A stretch of 64,000 nucleotides of DNA from Antilocapra americana (GCA_007570785.1 ML661900.1:7875570-7939569), one strand, 5' to 3'. Shown: positions 1-11,014, counted from the first letter of the stretch. Program-made: numbers and translations. The notes: generated from the sequence alone by a model not told the origin.

Positions 1-321
1 TCTAACTAGAAGTACATAGTCTTTTTTTTCCCCATTCCATGGATCTGGAATGCTCTCGTGAATTACTTTGGCCAGTAGAGTGCAGTGGAAGTGATGGTGT
101 CCCAGTTTAAACATAGATCTCAAGTGACCTTGTGTGTTCTCTTTACTTTCTCTCTTGGTATTTTCCAAGAAATTATGCCTGTGCTAGTCAACTTGAGGAT
201 GAGGTAACACAAAACAAAGTTGAGGTTTCCCAGTCATCTCAGGTTAGGCTTTCCTAGACTGGTCAGCAGCCATGCCACCCAGACATGTGAGTGACCTTAA
301 CAGAGTCACCTAGTTGACACA
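1..321. other. No recognisable feature
   Basis: Unique-looking sequence. I see no repeat, exon or RNA signature here. Confidence 0.5.
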
Positions 322-532
322 AGTGCATGCTCAATCACTCAGTCTTGTCTGACTCTTTGTAACCCCATGGACTGTAGCCCACCAGACTCCTCTGCCCATG
401 GAATTTTGTAGGCAAGAACACTGGAGTGGATTGCCATTTCCTCCTCTGGGGGATCTTCCCAACTCAGGGGTTCAAACCACATCTCCTGCATTGCAGGTGG
501 ATTCTTTACAGCTGAGCCATCAGAAAAACCCA
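322..532 (-). mobile_element. Bov-tA-type SINE
   Basis: This is a tRNA-derived ruminant SINE read on the minus strand. On the plus strand it runs from the reversed tail (CTCAGTCTTGTCTGACTC) through the conserved block around CCATGGACTGTAGCCCACCAG to the reversed tRNA-like head ending GAGCCATCAG. It is close to full length and carries scattered point changes. An open frame of 67 codons across it is only a by-product of the SINE. No clear target-site duplication was found. Confidence 0.9.
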
Positions 533-802
533 GCTGATCCACATGTTTTCTTAAATAATATGAGCTAACATCAACCGAGTTAAATAAATTATTTTTGATC
601 TAAAGAAATTGTTACGTGACACTGAGGTTTTGTGGTTATTTATTATATAGCTTTATTTTTATAAATATTTAACTGATACAACATGCATTCATTTCTAAGG
701 TCTTTCATTAGCAGAAATTAGAAATTAGCAGTAATTTCTACAATGCTCTAAGTTTTTTGTTTTGTCTTGTTTTATGCTTTTTAATGCAGTATTCAACTTG
801 TT
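533..802. other. AT-rich, no recognisable feature
   Basis: AT-rich stretch between a SINE and the L1 insertion site. The only notable part is its end, which became the L1 target site. Confidence 0.5.
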
Positions 803-830
803 AAGAATGGAGATTTCATCTTTTCATGTG

Positions 831-1649
831 TTAGTTAGCCATTTTTATGTCTTCTTTGGAGAAACGTCTGTTAAGTTCTTTGGCCCACTTTTTGATTGGG
901 TCTTTTATTTTTCTAGAATGTAGCTTCAGGAGTTGCTTGTATATTTTTGAGATTAATTGTTTGTCCGTTGCTTCATTGGCTATTATTTTCTCCCATACTG
1001 AAAGCTGTCTTTTCACCTTGCTTACAGTTTCCTTTGTTGTGCAGAAGCTTTTAACTTTAATTAGGTCCCATTTGTTTATTTCCAATATTCTTGGAGGTGG
1101 GTCATAGAGGATCCCACTTTGGTTTATGTCGGAGAGTGTTTTGCCTATGTTATCCTCTAGGAGTTTTATAATTTCTGGTCTTATGATTAGATCTTTGATC
1201 CATTTTGAGTTTATCTTTGTGTATGGTGTTAGAAAGTGTTCTAGTTTCATTCTTTTACAAGTGGCTGTCCAGTTTTCCCAGCACCACTTGTTAAAGAGGT
1301 TGTCTTTTCTCCATTGTATATTCATGCTTCCTTTGTCAAAGATAAGGTGTCCATAGATGCGTGGATTTATCTTTGGGCTTTCTATTTTGTTCCATTGATC
1401 TATATTTCTGTCTTTGTGCCAGTACCATACTGTCTTAATGACTGTGGATTTGCAGTATAGCCTAAAGTCAGGTAGGTTGATTCCTCCCGTTCCATTCTTC
1501 TTTCTCAAGATTGCTTTGGCTATACGAGGTTTTTTGTATTTCCATACAAATTGTGAAATTATTTGTTCTAATTCTCTGAAAAAGACCTCTGGTAGCTTGA
1601 TAGGAATTGCGTTGAATCTATAGAAGACATAAAAATGGCTAACAAACAC
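831..1649 (-). pseudogene. L1 ORF2 fragment, region downstream of the RT core (inverted part)
   Basis: An open minus-strand frame of 272 codons matches the part of L1 ORF2p that follows the reverse-transcriptase core. It contains the recognisable L1 stretches [34 protein letters not shown] and [12 protein letters not shown]. The first ten or so residues are read through the inversion junction and are not native. The endonuclease and RT catalytic motifs lie upstream of this piece and are missing, so it cannot encode a working enzyme. It belongs to the inverted half of the 819-2540 L1. The long open frame reflects recent arrival, not selection. Confidence 0.92.
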
Positions 1650-2069
1650 ATGAAAAGATGCTCAACATCACTCATTATCAGAGAAATGCAAATCAAAAGC
1701 ACAATGAGGTACCACTTTACACCAGTCAGAATGGCTGCCATCCAAAAATCTACAAGCAATAAATGCTGGAGAGGATGTGGAGAAAAGGGAACCCTCTTAC
1801 ACTGTTGGTGGGAATGCAAACTAGTACAGCCACTATGGAAAACAGTGTGGAGATTCCTTAAAAAACTGCAAATAGACCTGCCATATGACCCAGCAATCCC
1901 ACTGCTGGGCATACACACCGAGGAAACCAGAATTGAAAGAGCCACGTGTACCCCAATGTTCATCGCTGCATTGTTTACAATAGCCAGGACATGGAAGCAA
2001 CCTAGATGCCCATCAACTGACGAATGGATAAGAAAGCTGTGGTACATATACACAATGGAATATTACTAA
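1635..2069 (+). pseudogene. L1 ORF2 C-terminus with zinc-knuckle motif (forward part)
   Basis: This 144-codon frame is the C-terminal end of L1 ORF2p. It contains the C-terminal cysteine motif CX3CX7HX4C, with C44, C48, H56 and C61, and the typical block ending WYIYTMEYY. The frame stops at TAA (2067-2069). The related copy at 62.4 kb reads CAG at that point and continues for 43 more residues (SALKKN...), so this copy has lost the natural C-terminus by one nonsense change. The start codon is not native, because the frame begins at the inversion junction. Confidence 0.92.
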
Positions 2070-2556
2070 GCATTAAAAAAAAATTCATTTGAATCAGTTC
2101 TACTCAGGTGGACGGAACTGGAGCCTATTATCGAGAGTGAAGTAAGCCAGAAGGAAAAACAACAATACAGTATACTAATGCATATATATGGAATTTAGAA
2201 AGATGGTAATGAGAACCCTGCATGCGAGACAACAAAAGGAACACAGATGTATAGAATGGACACGTGGATTTTGTGGAAGAGAGCAAGGGTGGGATGATAT
2301 GGGAGAATGGCATTGAAACATGTTAATTACCATATGTGAAATCAATCACCAGCCCAGGATTGATGCTCGGGGCTGGTGCACCGGGATGTTCCAGGGGGAA
2401 GGAGTTGGGAGGGGGGAAGAAGGGGGGTTCTGGAGGGGACGCATGTGTAGACCCATGGTGGTTTCATGTTACTGTATGGCAAAACCAACACAATAAAGTA
2501 AAGAAAAAGAAAAAAAATATTGACAGTGGGGAAAAAAAAAAAGAATGGAGATTTCA

Positions 2557-4467
2557 GAGATAATTCATTGGACTCTTACCACCATGTTAGCCCTCATCTA
2601 AAAAGTCAAGGAGTTGTAGGGTAATAGGAGGATTCCGGCAACTGCCAAAAATTCCAATTCTAAACCTCCACTAAAATGCAGACCATATATGGCCTACTAT
2701 CTACTAATTTTGGCAAAGACATCTCAACTCAATATGTCTATCACAAAAACTCATAATATTTTCAGTAGACTTATTTCTCATTCCTTATTCACTATCTGAA
2801 TAACTCACTATCATTTGCTCAAGCCTGAGATGGATGTTGAATTCCTTTCTCTCTAAACCTCCAAATATAACCAGAATATTGTTATTCTGTGTAACTACAA
2901 TATACACAGAATATTGTAGATTATACATAAAAATATCAAGAATCCATCCACTTCTCTCCACATTGGTTGCACTGCCCTGTTCCAAACAACTTTATATGAT
3001 CTACTATAAACCAACTTAAGCAAATAGAAAACTCATTGAAGTATATGGTAACCTCCCCAAATCAAAAGCAAAGCTTCAAATTCTGGCTTAGAAATGGCAA
3101 GAGCCAGAGCAGCTCTGGAAATTTAGATAGCTAGCATTGGTGAAAAATCTGTGGTTTTGGATCATTTATTTCAATCCATTTGTTTCAACTCTGGTCACTC
3201 AATTCAAGATCTAAAGCCAAGATGGAAAGCCTGATCAGTTTAGCTTGGGTAATATGCCAGCCTTACCTAAGGTAATACAAGGCACTTTACCTGACTATCC
3301 CCCTCAAAAGGAAATCAAGGTGCTGTTAACCAAAGAACAAGAGATTGAGTATTGCATGGCAAGGACAATGTTGTCAACTCCTCTGGCATACCTGATTTAT
3401 CTCAAATATTCCTATTTTAATTGTCAAAATCTCTTTCAATCTGTGTTTAAACCTTTATCATGGAAATTGGCACTGCTAGGAAATCAATTACAATTTGAAA
3501 TCTTCTAAGATGATGTTCTGACCTTATCTTTAAGCAGCTTCAGCATGTTGGCTGCAGAAAGAAGTCTTCCTGCATCTATGTTACATAAAGACTCTGTTTC
3601 CGAATACACATAAAGTCAGGTATTCCAACACTAAGCTTTAATCACTTGCTTCCCCATCCTCTCCATAATTTGTCTCATGAGAAGCTTTGCCTCTGTATAT
3701 CATGGATTATTATTTTCCCTTCTGGAATATGGAAGAGTGTCTCATTGTTCCCATAAACCTGATCATCAGATCTCCATGGCCCACATTCTTTTGCAGGTAA
3801 CTATTTTCACTGCAGGTGGCAAAAATTTGTGTTGCAAGAAATGAAAACACAACTCACAACTAGCTCAAATAAAGATGTAGCAGGCGTTTCTGGATGTAGG
3901 TATTGGAGAAAAGGATGTTACTGTAGACAGAGATGTAAGATTTCTCGTGGAAATACAGAGAATGCTGAGGACTCAGAGTTCTGGAAGTGAGCATCAAGGC
4001 AGCCTAGTGGGCCTTAGGAGCAACAATTCATAGCTGCTCATTCTTGTGCTTCACTATTAATTTATCTCGGGTGTCTCACAGATATCAGCTAATTTCATTT
4101 GCAGCAAAATAAAGTAGTTCTTGTCCCATTCCAAGTTTCTTGAAATTTGGTTTAGGGATTTTTGTTTTTATTTATGTTTTGTATTTTTCCCTCTAGAGAG
4201 ATATACAATGTATAGATGAACTACTTCAGGCCCTGTATCTATATATGATTTAGTCCATAGGATTTGAATCACAGGGAAAAACCCTTCTGGGTAGATGTAG
4301 CTATAATGCACCATACAGATTGCCTTTTTAATGGCCACTCCCTTCATTTCCTTGCTCACAGAATTAACGCACCTAAGACTTGCTTGGGAGTGTTGATGGT
4401 TCAATCAGTCAGTGTACTTTACCAGTAGTTTGGGCATATGACTCAATTCTGCCCAATAAGATATAAA
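2557..4467. other. No recognisable feature
   Basis: About 1.9 kb in which I recognise no repeat, exon or RNA. An 87-codon open frame at 3245-3508 has no family resemblance and ordinary AT-rich composition. Decayed repeats beyond recognition by eye are likely. Confidence 0.45.
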
Positions 4468-4578
4468 TTCAAGCAGGAATTAGAAAAGGCAGAGGAGTCA
4501 GAGATCAAATTGCCAACATCCGTTAGATCATTGAAAAAGCAAGAGTTCCAGAAAAACATGTATTTCTTTATTGACTAT

Positions 4579-4746
4579 GAAAGAAAGTGAAAGTGAAGTG
4601 GCTCAGTCCCATGAAAGTGAAGTGGCTCCCATCCCATGAGTGGGTTGCCATTTCCTTCTCCAGGGGATCTTCCTGACCCAGGGATCAAACCCAGGTCTCC
4701 CGCATTAGAAGGAGATGGTTTTAACATCTGAGCCACCAAGGAAGCC
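4579..4746 (-). mobile_element. Bov-tA SINE inserted in the BovB
   Basis: A minus-strand Bov-tA SINE, truncated at its 3' part and with a rearranged tail in which GAAAGTGAAGTGGCTC occurs twice. It is flanked by an 11-bp duplication (TTATTGACTAT) at 4568-4578 and 4747-4757. The duplicated bases are BovB coding sequence just upstream of RT motif A, so the SINE landed inside an existing BovB. Confidence 0.92.
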
Positions 4747-4757
4747 TTATTGACTAT

Positions 4758-5150
4758 ACCAAAGCCTTTGACTGTGTGGATCACAACAAACTGTGGAAAA
4801 TTCTGAAAGAGATGGGAATACCAGACCATCTGACCTGTCTCTTGAGAAACCTGTATGCAGGTCAGGAAGCAACAATTAGAACTGGACATGGAACAACAGA
4901 CTGGTTCCAAATAAGGAAAGGAATATGTCAAGGCTGTGTATTGTCACCCTACTTATTTAACTTATATGCAGAGTACATCATGTGAAATGCCAGGCTGGAT
5001 GAAGCACAAGTTGGAATCAAGATTGCAGAGAGAAATATAAATACCTCAGATACGCAGATGCCACCACCCTTATGACAGACAGTGAAGAGGAACTAAAGAG
5101 CCTCTTGATGAAAGTGAAAGAGGAGAGTGAAAATGTGGCTTAAAACTCAA
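4758..5150 (+). pseudogene. BovB reverse-transcriptase remnant
   Basis: Frame-by-frame reading shows RT motif A (KAFDCVDH, about 4761-4784), then RKGICQGCVLSPYLFNLYAE (motif B region, about 4914-4973), then a stop at 4983-4985. Motif C lies at 5051-5062 in a different frame from motif B and reads YADA, where the family has YADD. One of the two catalytic aspartates is therefore lost in addition to the frameshift and stop. The enzyme would act in target-primed reverse transcription; this copy cannot. Confidence 0.9.
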
Positions 5151-5820
5151 CATTCAGAAAACTAAGATCATGGCATCCAGTCCCATCATTTCATGACAAA
5201 TAGATGAGGAAACAATGGAAAAAGTGAGAGACTTTATTTTCTTGGGCTCCAAAATCACTGCAGATGGTGGCTACAGCCATGAAATTAAAAAACACTTGCT
5301 CCTTGGAAGAAAACTATGACAAATCTAGACAGCACATTAAAAAGCAGAGACTTTACTTTGCCAACAAAGGTCTGTCTAGTCTGTCTAGTCAAAGATATGG
5401 TTTTTCCAGTGGTCCTGGGCTATAAAGAAAGCTGAGCACCAAAGAATTGATGCTTTTGAACTGTGATGTTGGAGAAGTCTCTTGAGGGTCCCTTGGACTG
5501 CAAGGAGATCCAACCAGTCCATCCTAAAAGAAATCAGTCCTGAATATTCATTGGAAGGACTGATGCTGAAGCTGAAACTCCAATATTTTGTCCACCTGAT
5601 GTGAAGAACTGACTCATTGGAAAAGATCCTGATGCTGGGAAAAATTGAAGGCAGGAAGAGAAGGGGACAGCAGAGGATGAGATGGTTGGATGGCATCACC
5701 AACTCAATGGACATGAGTTCGAGCAAGCTCCAGGAGTTGGTGATGGACAGGAAGGCATGGCGAGCTGCAGTCCATGAGGTCTTAAAGAATTAGACACAAC
5801 TGAGTGACTGAACTGAACTG

Positions 5821-6562
5821 AAGATGTAAGGAAAGTCTACTGAGACAGTTATGGGGAATATTTTCTTCTGCAATACAAGGAGATCCTTAGGAAAAATATC
5901 TCTCTGTTCTTTCACTAGATGTTTCCCAGTATTACAAGGTCTATGCCCACAAGGGGACAACTCTAAAGACTAAAATGATTCCAGGTTCTGTTAGAGAGAG
6001 CTTGATCTACAATGATCTGGTTGATTTAGTAGCTTAATTGGCAAGTGTCCTACAAGGACACTTCTTGTTATATAAGGTAATGATCCCTATATTAAGCTAC
6101 TTTTAATTGAATATTCTGTTACTTGTAATTGAAAGATCCTGTTTCAATTTTCAACAGGATTTCTGTTTTCTGGGGACATGGGTAGGAACTATACCCCAAG
6201 ATATGTCTAATATATATAGATAGGATCGAGCATGGTACTTAGTTGTATGTCTACCTAATTATAACTATTTCTACCTTTTTTGGAGATGCATGAATGCCAA
6301 CATTTTAGATCCTTTAATAGAGACCCCTGAGTGATTAAACCATTGACAAAGATGACAATATTCAAGAAACTATTAAACATGATTATTCATGTCTTCTAAA
6401 ACCTAATCCCTAGCCTTAACCTTCATTTTTCTGTCTTGTTTTCTTTACCACTATAAATGAAGGATATGTTCTGACTGTGAGATCCTTTAAAATCTGAACA
6501 TAGTAAATATTAGATAAAAGTAAATTCTGGTATGGCTTTTCTTATTTTTCCCAATAGCCTTT
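5821..6562. other. No recognisable feature
   Basis: AT-rich sequence between the BovB and a SINE pair. No repeat or coding signature was recognised. Confidence 0.45.
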
Positions 6563-6785
6563 GTGAAAGTCACTTAGTCATGTCCGACTCTTAGCCACCA
6601 CATGGACTGTAGCCTTCCAGGCTCCTTTGTCCATGGAATTCTCCAGGCAAGAATACTAGAGTGGATGGCCATTCCCTTCTCCAGGGAATCTTCCCAACCA
6701 AAAGACCGAACTTAGGTCTCCCGTCGAACCCAGGTCTCCCATACTGCATGTGGACTCTTCACCAGCTGAGCTACCAGGGAAGCCC
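6563..6785 (-). mobile_element. Bov-tA-type SINE, first of a tandem pair
   Basis: A minus-strand SINE with the usual blocks (GTGAAAGTCACTTAG start, CCATGGACTGTAGCC, AGCTACCAGGGAAGCCC end). Around 6710-6740 the motif AGGTCTCCC is duplicated with a spacer, which makes the tRNA-like part slightly longer than usual. The sequence CCCAATAG occurs on both sides (6550-6557 and 6783-6790) and may be the target duplication of this unit. Confidence 0.88.
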
Positions 6786-6787
6786 AA

Positions 6788-6994
6788 TAGTGAAAACGAA
6801 AGTCGCTCAGTTATGTCTGACTCTGTGACTCCATGGACTGTAGCCTGCAAGACTCTTCTGTCCATGGAATTCTTCAGGCAAGAATTCTAGAGAATAGTCA
6901 TTCCCTTCTCCAGAGGATCTTCCCAAACCAGGAATCAACTCAAGTCTCCTGCATTACAGGCCAATTCTTTACCATCTGAGCCACCAGGGAAGCC
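6788..6994 (-). mobile_element. Bov-tA-type SINE, second of a tandem pair
   Basis: A second minus-strand SINE directly abuts the first, beginning at the shared CCCAATAG. It is more diverged, for example GAATTCTAGAGAATAGTC where most copies have the GAATACTGGAGTGGG block. The order and divergence suggest two separate events, with the second copy as the older one. Confidence 0.87.
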
Positions 6995-7227
6995 TCTGGA
7001 GTTGCCTTTATTCAGTTACCAGAGTCTAGATTCTTGTAGGAATCAGCAACATTATTTTATGAGAAAATTCTTACAGAAATAAAATAAGGTTATTATGTCC
7101 TCTTCAAAATGTCTACCTTCAAGACAGTATCTCAAAATGTTGAGTGGAGTTATAGTGATTTTTAAATTGTAAATTTTTTAAATTATGAAAATAAGAAAAC
7201 ATTGACTATTTCTACCTTATAAATGGA

Positions 7228-7354
7228 GTTGCTGTTTAATAGCTAAGTTATATCTGACTCTTTTGTGACCCCATGGACTGTATCCCACCAGGCTCTTCTG
7301 TCCATGGAATTTTACAGGCAAGAATACTGGAGTGGGTTGCCATTTCCTTCTCCA
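7228..7354 (-). mobile_element. Truncated Bov-tA-type SINE
   Basis: The reversed tail half of a SINE on the minus strand (ATCTGACTC to TTGCCATTTCCTTCTCCA). The tRNA-like head is missing, so it is 5'-truncated relative to its own transcription. No duplication was recognised. Confidence 0.85.
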
Positions 7355-8900
7355 AATAATGAAGGAAAATGTCGCTGAAAAAAATAGTGACTTTGCTGAA
7401 GTAATGCAAGTTAATAAAAATTCTAGAATCTCTTTATATTTTAACATTTTGCAGTGATTTTTTTTCTTAACTACTGTGTAGTCATGTAGAATTTGCAGAT
7501 GAGTCCTATCATTTTTATTAATCAATTCCTTTATCAGGATTAAGGGAGTTATAAATATATTTTGAGTCTCTAATTTTCATTTATTTTTTCTAATTTTCCA
7601 ATTCCTTCTACCTTCCCACTCCCACATATTGCTATTTAACAAGAAAGATATTTTTTAATATACATGAATTTCTTTGTGAAGGGCAAGTTTTTCAACCAAA
7701 TATATCCTCTGCTGAGGCATCGCTTAGACAATTTATTTATTTAGAACTAGGTCCACAAATGGATGACTAAAACCAAGTGTCCTGAGGTTAAAAGTGCACT
7801 TTATAGTTTGACTACATTTTTGCTAATATGGATAGTCTCACCTATTACTACAAATAAATAGAAAACTAGTTAAAGCACCATATTAAAGAGTTGCTTTATC
7901 TATGTAACCAAAGAGAAGCAGATAAATAGGTACAACTCAAAGAAAGCCAGGGTTAAAATTGAATCTCCTGTGTATAGAATAAAACATGAAAGAAAGACCG
8001 TATCTATGGGGAATGGAATTAGAAAATTTCCACTTACTAGCCTAATATGCTCCAGTTAAGCATGCAAATTACTTAGACCCACAGGTGAAGAAAATATCAC
8101 TTTTGAGAAATGTGCAGGCCAATAGTACACATGAACATGAAGTCCAAGTTTATTATATCTGCTTGGTAGGGCCGTACAGACATTGCTAGGTATCTATCAC
8201 ATATCTATGCTTCCGAGCTTTCTTATTAAGAGGATGCCTATGTTACTGGGGTTGAGAATAACCCCAGTTAAATTATATATTTGGTGGTAGCGTGGGGTTG
8301 GGAAGGTGACTGTCTTCCACCTAGGTGTGGTTGCTTGAAGAGTTCTGGCTGATTATCTATGGTCTGATGTCTCTGAAGGCTTTTAGGTGGCAAACAAGTA
8401 TACTTTCTTTTCCCTTCCACTATCCCTAGCTTCCTCTCTTGAGGAAGGATGAAATAGTTTGAGCACTAACAGTCGAAGGATGTAAGCTCTGCATTAAGGG
8501 TGGTGAAGTAGAGAGAAAATGAGTCTGTGTCTTACGGACTTCATCAAGATGTATATCATCCATGGACAGGCCACTTGGACACTAATTTTATCCAAGAAAA
8601 ATCACCTTTATGTCGAGAGTCCCTATTAATAAAAATCAGTTCCCAACCATTTTATATTGGATTACCAAACTGGAAAATTTACATTACATTGTCTTAAGAC
8701 CTTTGTCAAAAGCAAAATGAAACTGCTTTATGAAACATTCACTATTCTGCGCACAAGAATTTGTTTGCACACAAACACACATACACCACGCTGAAGGTGT
8801 TCTCAAAAAAATTAAATAAACCCATCCCTATATACACATGCTCGGGGGAGAGGGACCGTTCACTAAGAGAGAGAGTCAGCAAGCAGAACAGGAGAATGTA
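7355..8900. other. No recognisable feature
   Basis: About 1.5 kb of AT-rich, unique-looking sequence. A short impure CA-rich run lies at about 8767-8787. Confidence 0.4.
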
Positions 8901-10440
8901 ACACCCCAAGTTATGAAACTATACAACACTTAAAAGAATCTATATAATTCAAAACATTGTAATCATGATAGAGGTTAAAGACAGATTAGAAGACATAATG
9001 GAAGGAAAGAACTGTATTATTTGAAACTAGAGGATTTGAAGCTCAGAGTCTCTTGAAATTTAAAAAAAAAAAACTAGCCACTGAAATAAACACACACAAA
9101 CACACCACAACACAATAGAGGTTATTTAACAAACTAGGCAAAATAAAGCTACATCTAAAGACATTTGGTATATAATGTAAAGCAACAACAAATGTGAAAT
9201 GCAACAGAACTTTCAGGAGAAATGGAGGATAAAATAAGAAAGTCTAATGTGTATTAGTTGGATATTCAGAAAGAAACAGATTTACGGAGAGGCAACAACT
9301 GAAGTAATAGTTGTCAAAAATTTTCTGGAATTAGAGTAAGCTCTAAGTCCTCAAAAGAAGAAGTGACATGAGTACAAAGTGGAAAAAGTAAAACAAATCC
9401 TAGCCACAGTGTTATGAAAAAGCAGAACTTCAAAGATAAAGATAAAAATCTTAAAAGCAACCAGTGAAAAATGTGGAATACCTAGATGAATAATCAGAAA
9501 ACCTTGAGATAATAGCTTCAAAGTGCTAGGGAAAATAACTGTCAGTATAGAATTCATTACTTAAACATCTATTCAAGAAGAAGAAAAAAAATGTAAATAT
9601 TCAAATAGAGGCTGAGAGATTTTACTACTTACAAACCCCTGATGAAATACAAAATTTAGGAAGAACAGAATAGAAATGAGAAAAATGGATGGTTTCAAGA
9701 AGGAAGATGAGCAAGAAATTGACAAATGTATTGGTATCTAAATAGTCATTATATATAAATGCTACTGCTACTAATGATTATTTTGGCAAAACTGTATGGA
9801 CAATGAAGATGGGAGATTGGAGATGAGGTTCAGTATTTTCAATTGCTTGAGAGCAGTCTAGAGATAAGAGCCTTAGAATGTTTAAACCCAGCTATAATTA
9901 TTTATAAACTTAAGGGTAACCACAAAAAATATAAGTATCATATTTACTTTCAAAAACAAAAAAATAAGACAGAAAGGGATCTAATCTAATAGAAAGCATA
10001 AGAAAAGGATAACAGAAGCAAAAAATTATGACTAGATAAAAAGAAATCATAAAATAAGATAAAATGGTAGAAATATTTCAAATATATCAATAAGCATAAT
10101 AAATATCCACATATTAAGCTTGGCAGTTAACAGATTCCAAATTTGAACAAAAATAATATTAATATCAAGCTGTATTAATATTATAATAGACATAAAATAA
10201 ATGACAAAAAAAGATTGAGAGTAAAGAGCAAGGAAAAGGTATAACAGGGGAATTGTGCTCAGAAGAAAAATGATGTGGCACAATTAATAGTGGAGAAAAA
10301 TAGTCTTTAACATAAGAAAAATTATTCTACAGTATCAAAATGTCATTGCTTAATAATAAAGGGAACAATTCGCCAGGAACATATATCAATTCTGAATTGT
10401 ATGCAGCTTACATTATAACTACATAATATATAATAATGGA
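8901..10440 (+). mobile_element. Ancient L1 (L1M-like) 5' region remnant
   Basis: Decayed AT- and A-rich sequence that still follows the order of old mammalian L1 sequence upstream of ORF2. Recognisable parts are AAAATCTTAAAAGCAACC at about 9446 and a block ending with an AACTGTCA-like run at about 9536. An A-rich block with the feel of old L1 continues to about 10,440. It contains many stops and small indels in every frame. An A-run and CA-rich tract lie at about 9062-9113. Family level (L1M) is from memory of consensus; the ends are approximate. Confidence 0.5.
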
Positions 10441-10467
10441 AAATTATTTTTTAAATTAACAACTATG

Positions 10468-10668
10468 AGTGTGTGCTGTCATGTCTGACTCTCTGTGACC
10501 CTATGGACTGTAGGCCACCAGGCTCTTCTGTTCATGGAATTCTCCAGGCAAGAATACTGGAGTGGGTTGCCATGCCCTCCTCCAGGGGACCTTCCTTACC
10601 CAGGGATGGAACCTGCATCTCTTGTCTCCAGCACTGGGAGGCAGGTTCTTTACAACTGCACCACCAGT
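10468..10668 (-). mobile_element. Bov-tA-type SINE
   Basis: A minus-strand SINE, nearly full length, with the conserved blocks GACTCTCTGTGACCC, GGCAAGAATACTGGAGTGGG and CTTTACAACTGCACCACC. The overlapping plus-strand open frames of 84 and 70 codons are SINE shadows. Confidence 0.9.
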
Positions 10669-10884
10669 TTAGATATTATCGCTACTCTCCCAGATCCAAG
10701 AGATTAAGCATACAAAAGAAACATTAAGGGTATAGAAAAAATGTTTCTTTTTTAAAACTTGCTTTAAAACATTTTACTGGAATCCTTTTGTTAAATAAAG
10801 GTCACCTAATTAATTTTGGCCACCAAATTTCTATGCAGTGCCCTCCCTATGATGCTGGGAGGTTGACAGCTGCTAACACTGGTT

Positions 10885-11014
10885 AAGGAGAAGGCAATGG
10901 CACCCCACTCCAGTGTTCTTTTGTCTGGGAAATCCCATGGACGGGGGAGCCTGGTGGGCTGCCGTCTGTGGGGTCGCACAGAGTCGGACACGACTGAAGA
11001 GATTTAGCAGCAGC
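10885..11014 (+). mobile_element. Bov-A monomer SINE
   Basis: Plus-strand Bov-A unit starting GGAGAAGGCAATGGCACCCC and ending in the typical AGCAGCAGC-type tail. It is flanked by a perfect 10-bp duplication (AACACTGGTT) at 10,875-10,884 and 11,015-11,024. It lacks the tRNA-like head seen in Bov-tA copies. Confidence 0.93.

Larger units (their letters stand above)
819..2540 (+). mobile_element. 5'-inverted (twin-primed) L1 insertion
   Basis: A 5'-truncated L1 of the type common in bovids. Positions 819 to about 1621 are in inverted orientation and about 1622-2540 are in forward orientation. The forward part carries the end of ORF2, a 3' UTR with G-rich runs (about 2392-2440), an AATAAA at about 2492 and an A-rich tail. 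Perfect 16-bp duplications (AAGAATGGAGATTTCA) flank the whole composite at 803-818 and 2541-2556, so both halves arrived in one event. The two halves share about 37 bp at the inversion: 1622-1658 matches the reverse complement of 819-855 with one mismatch. This is the known product of twin priming. The intact duplication suggests a fairly recent insertion. The element is dead. Confidence 0.95.
4468..5820 (+). mobile_element. BovB (RTE-clade) LINE, 5'-truncated, split by a SINE
   Basis: The 3' portion of a BovB LINE. It begins inside the reverse transcriptase at about 4468, is interrupted by a SINE at 4579-4746, and resumes at 4758. It runs to the diagnostic BovB end, where ACTGA is repeated (ACTGAACTGAACTGA, about 5807-5821). 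Blocks of the C-terminal region are readable (about 5440-5700). The endonuclease domain is absent. The copy is broken by stops and frameshifts and by a small deletion near 5418. BovB is the autonomous partner thought to mobilise Bov-tA and Bov-A SINEs, whose 3' ends resemble its own. Confidence 0.95.

Noticed and set aside
831..1649. Long minus-strand open frame of 272 codons as a host gene
   Set aside because: It is L1 ORF2 sequence in the inverted half of a twin-primed insertion and lacks catalytic domains.
3245..3508. 87-codon plus-strand frame as a small gene
   Set aside because: No recognisable family, AT-rich composition, no splice or promoter context; expected by chance in 64 kb.
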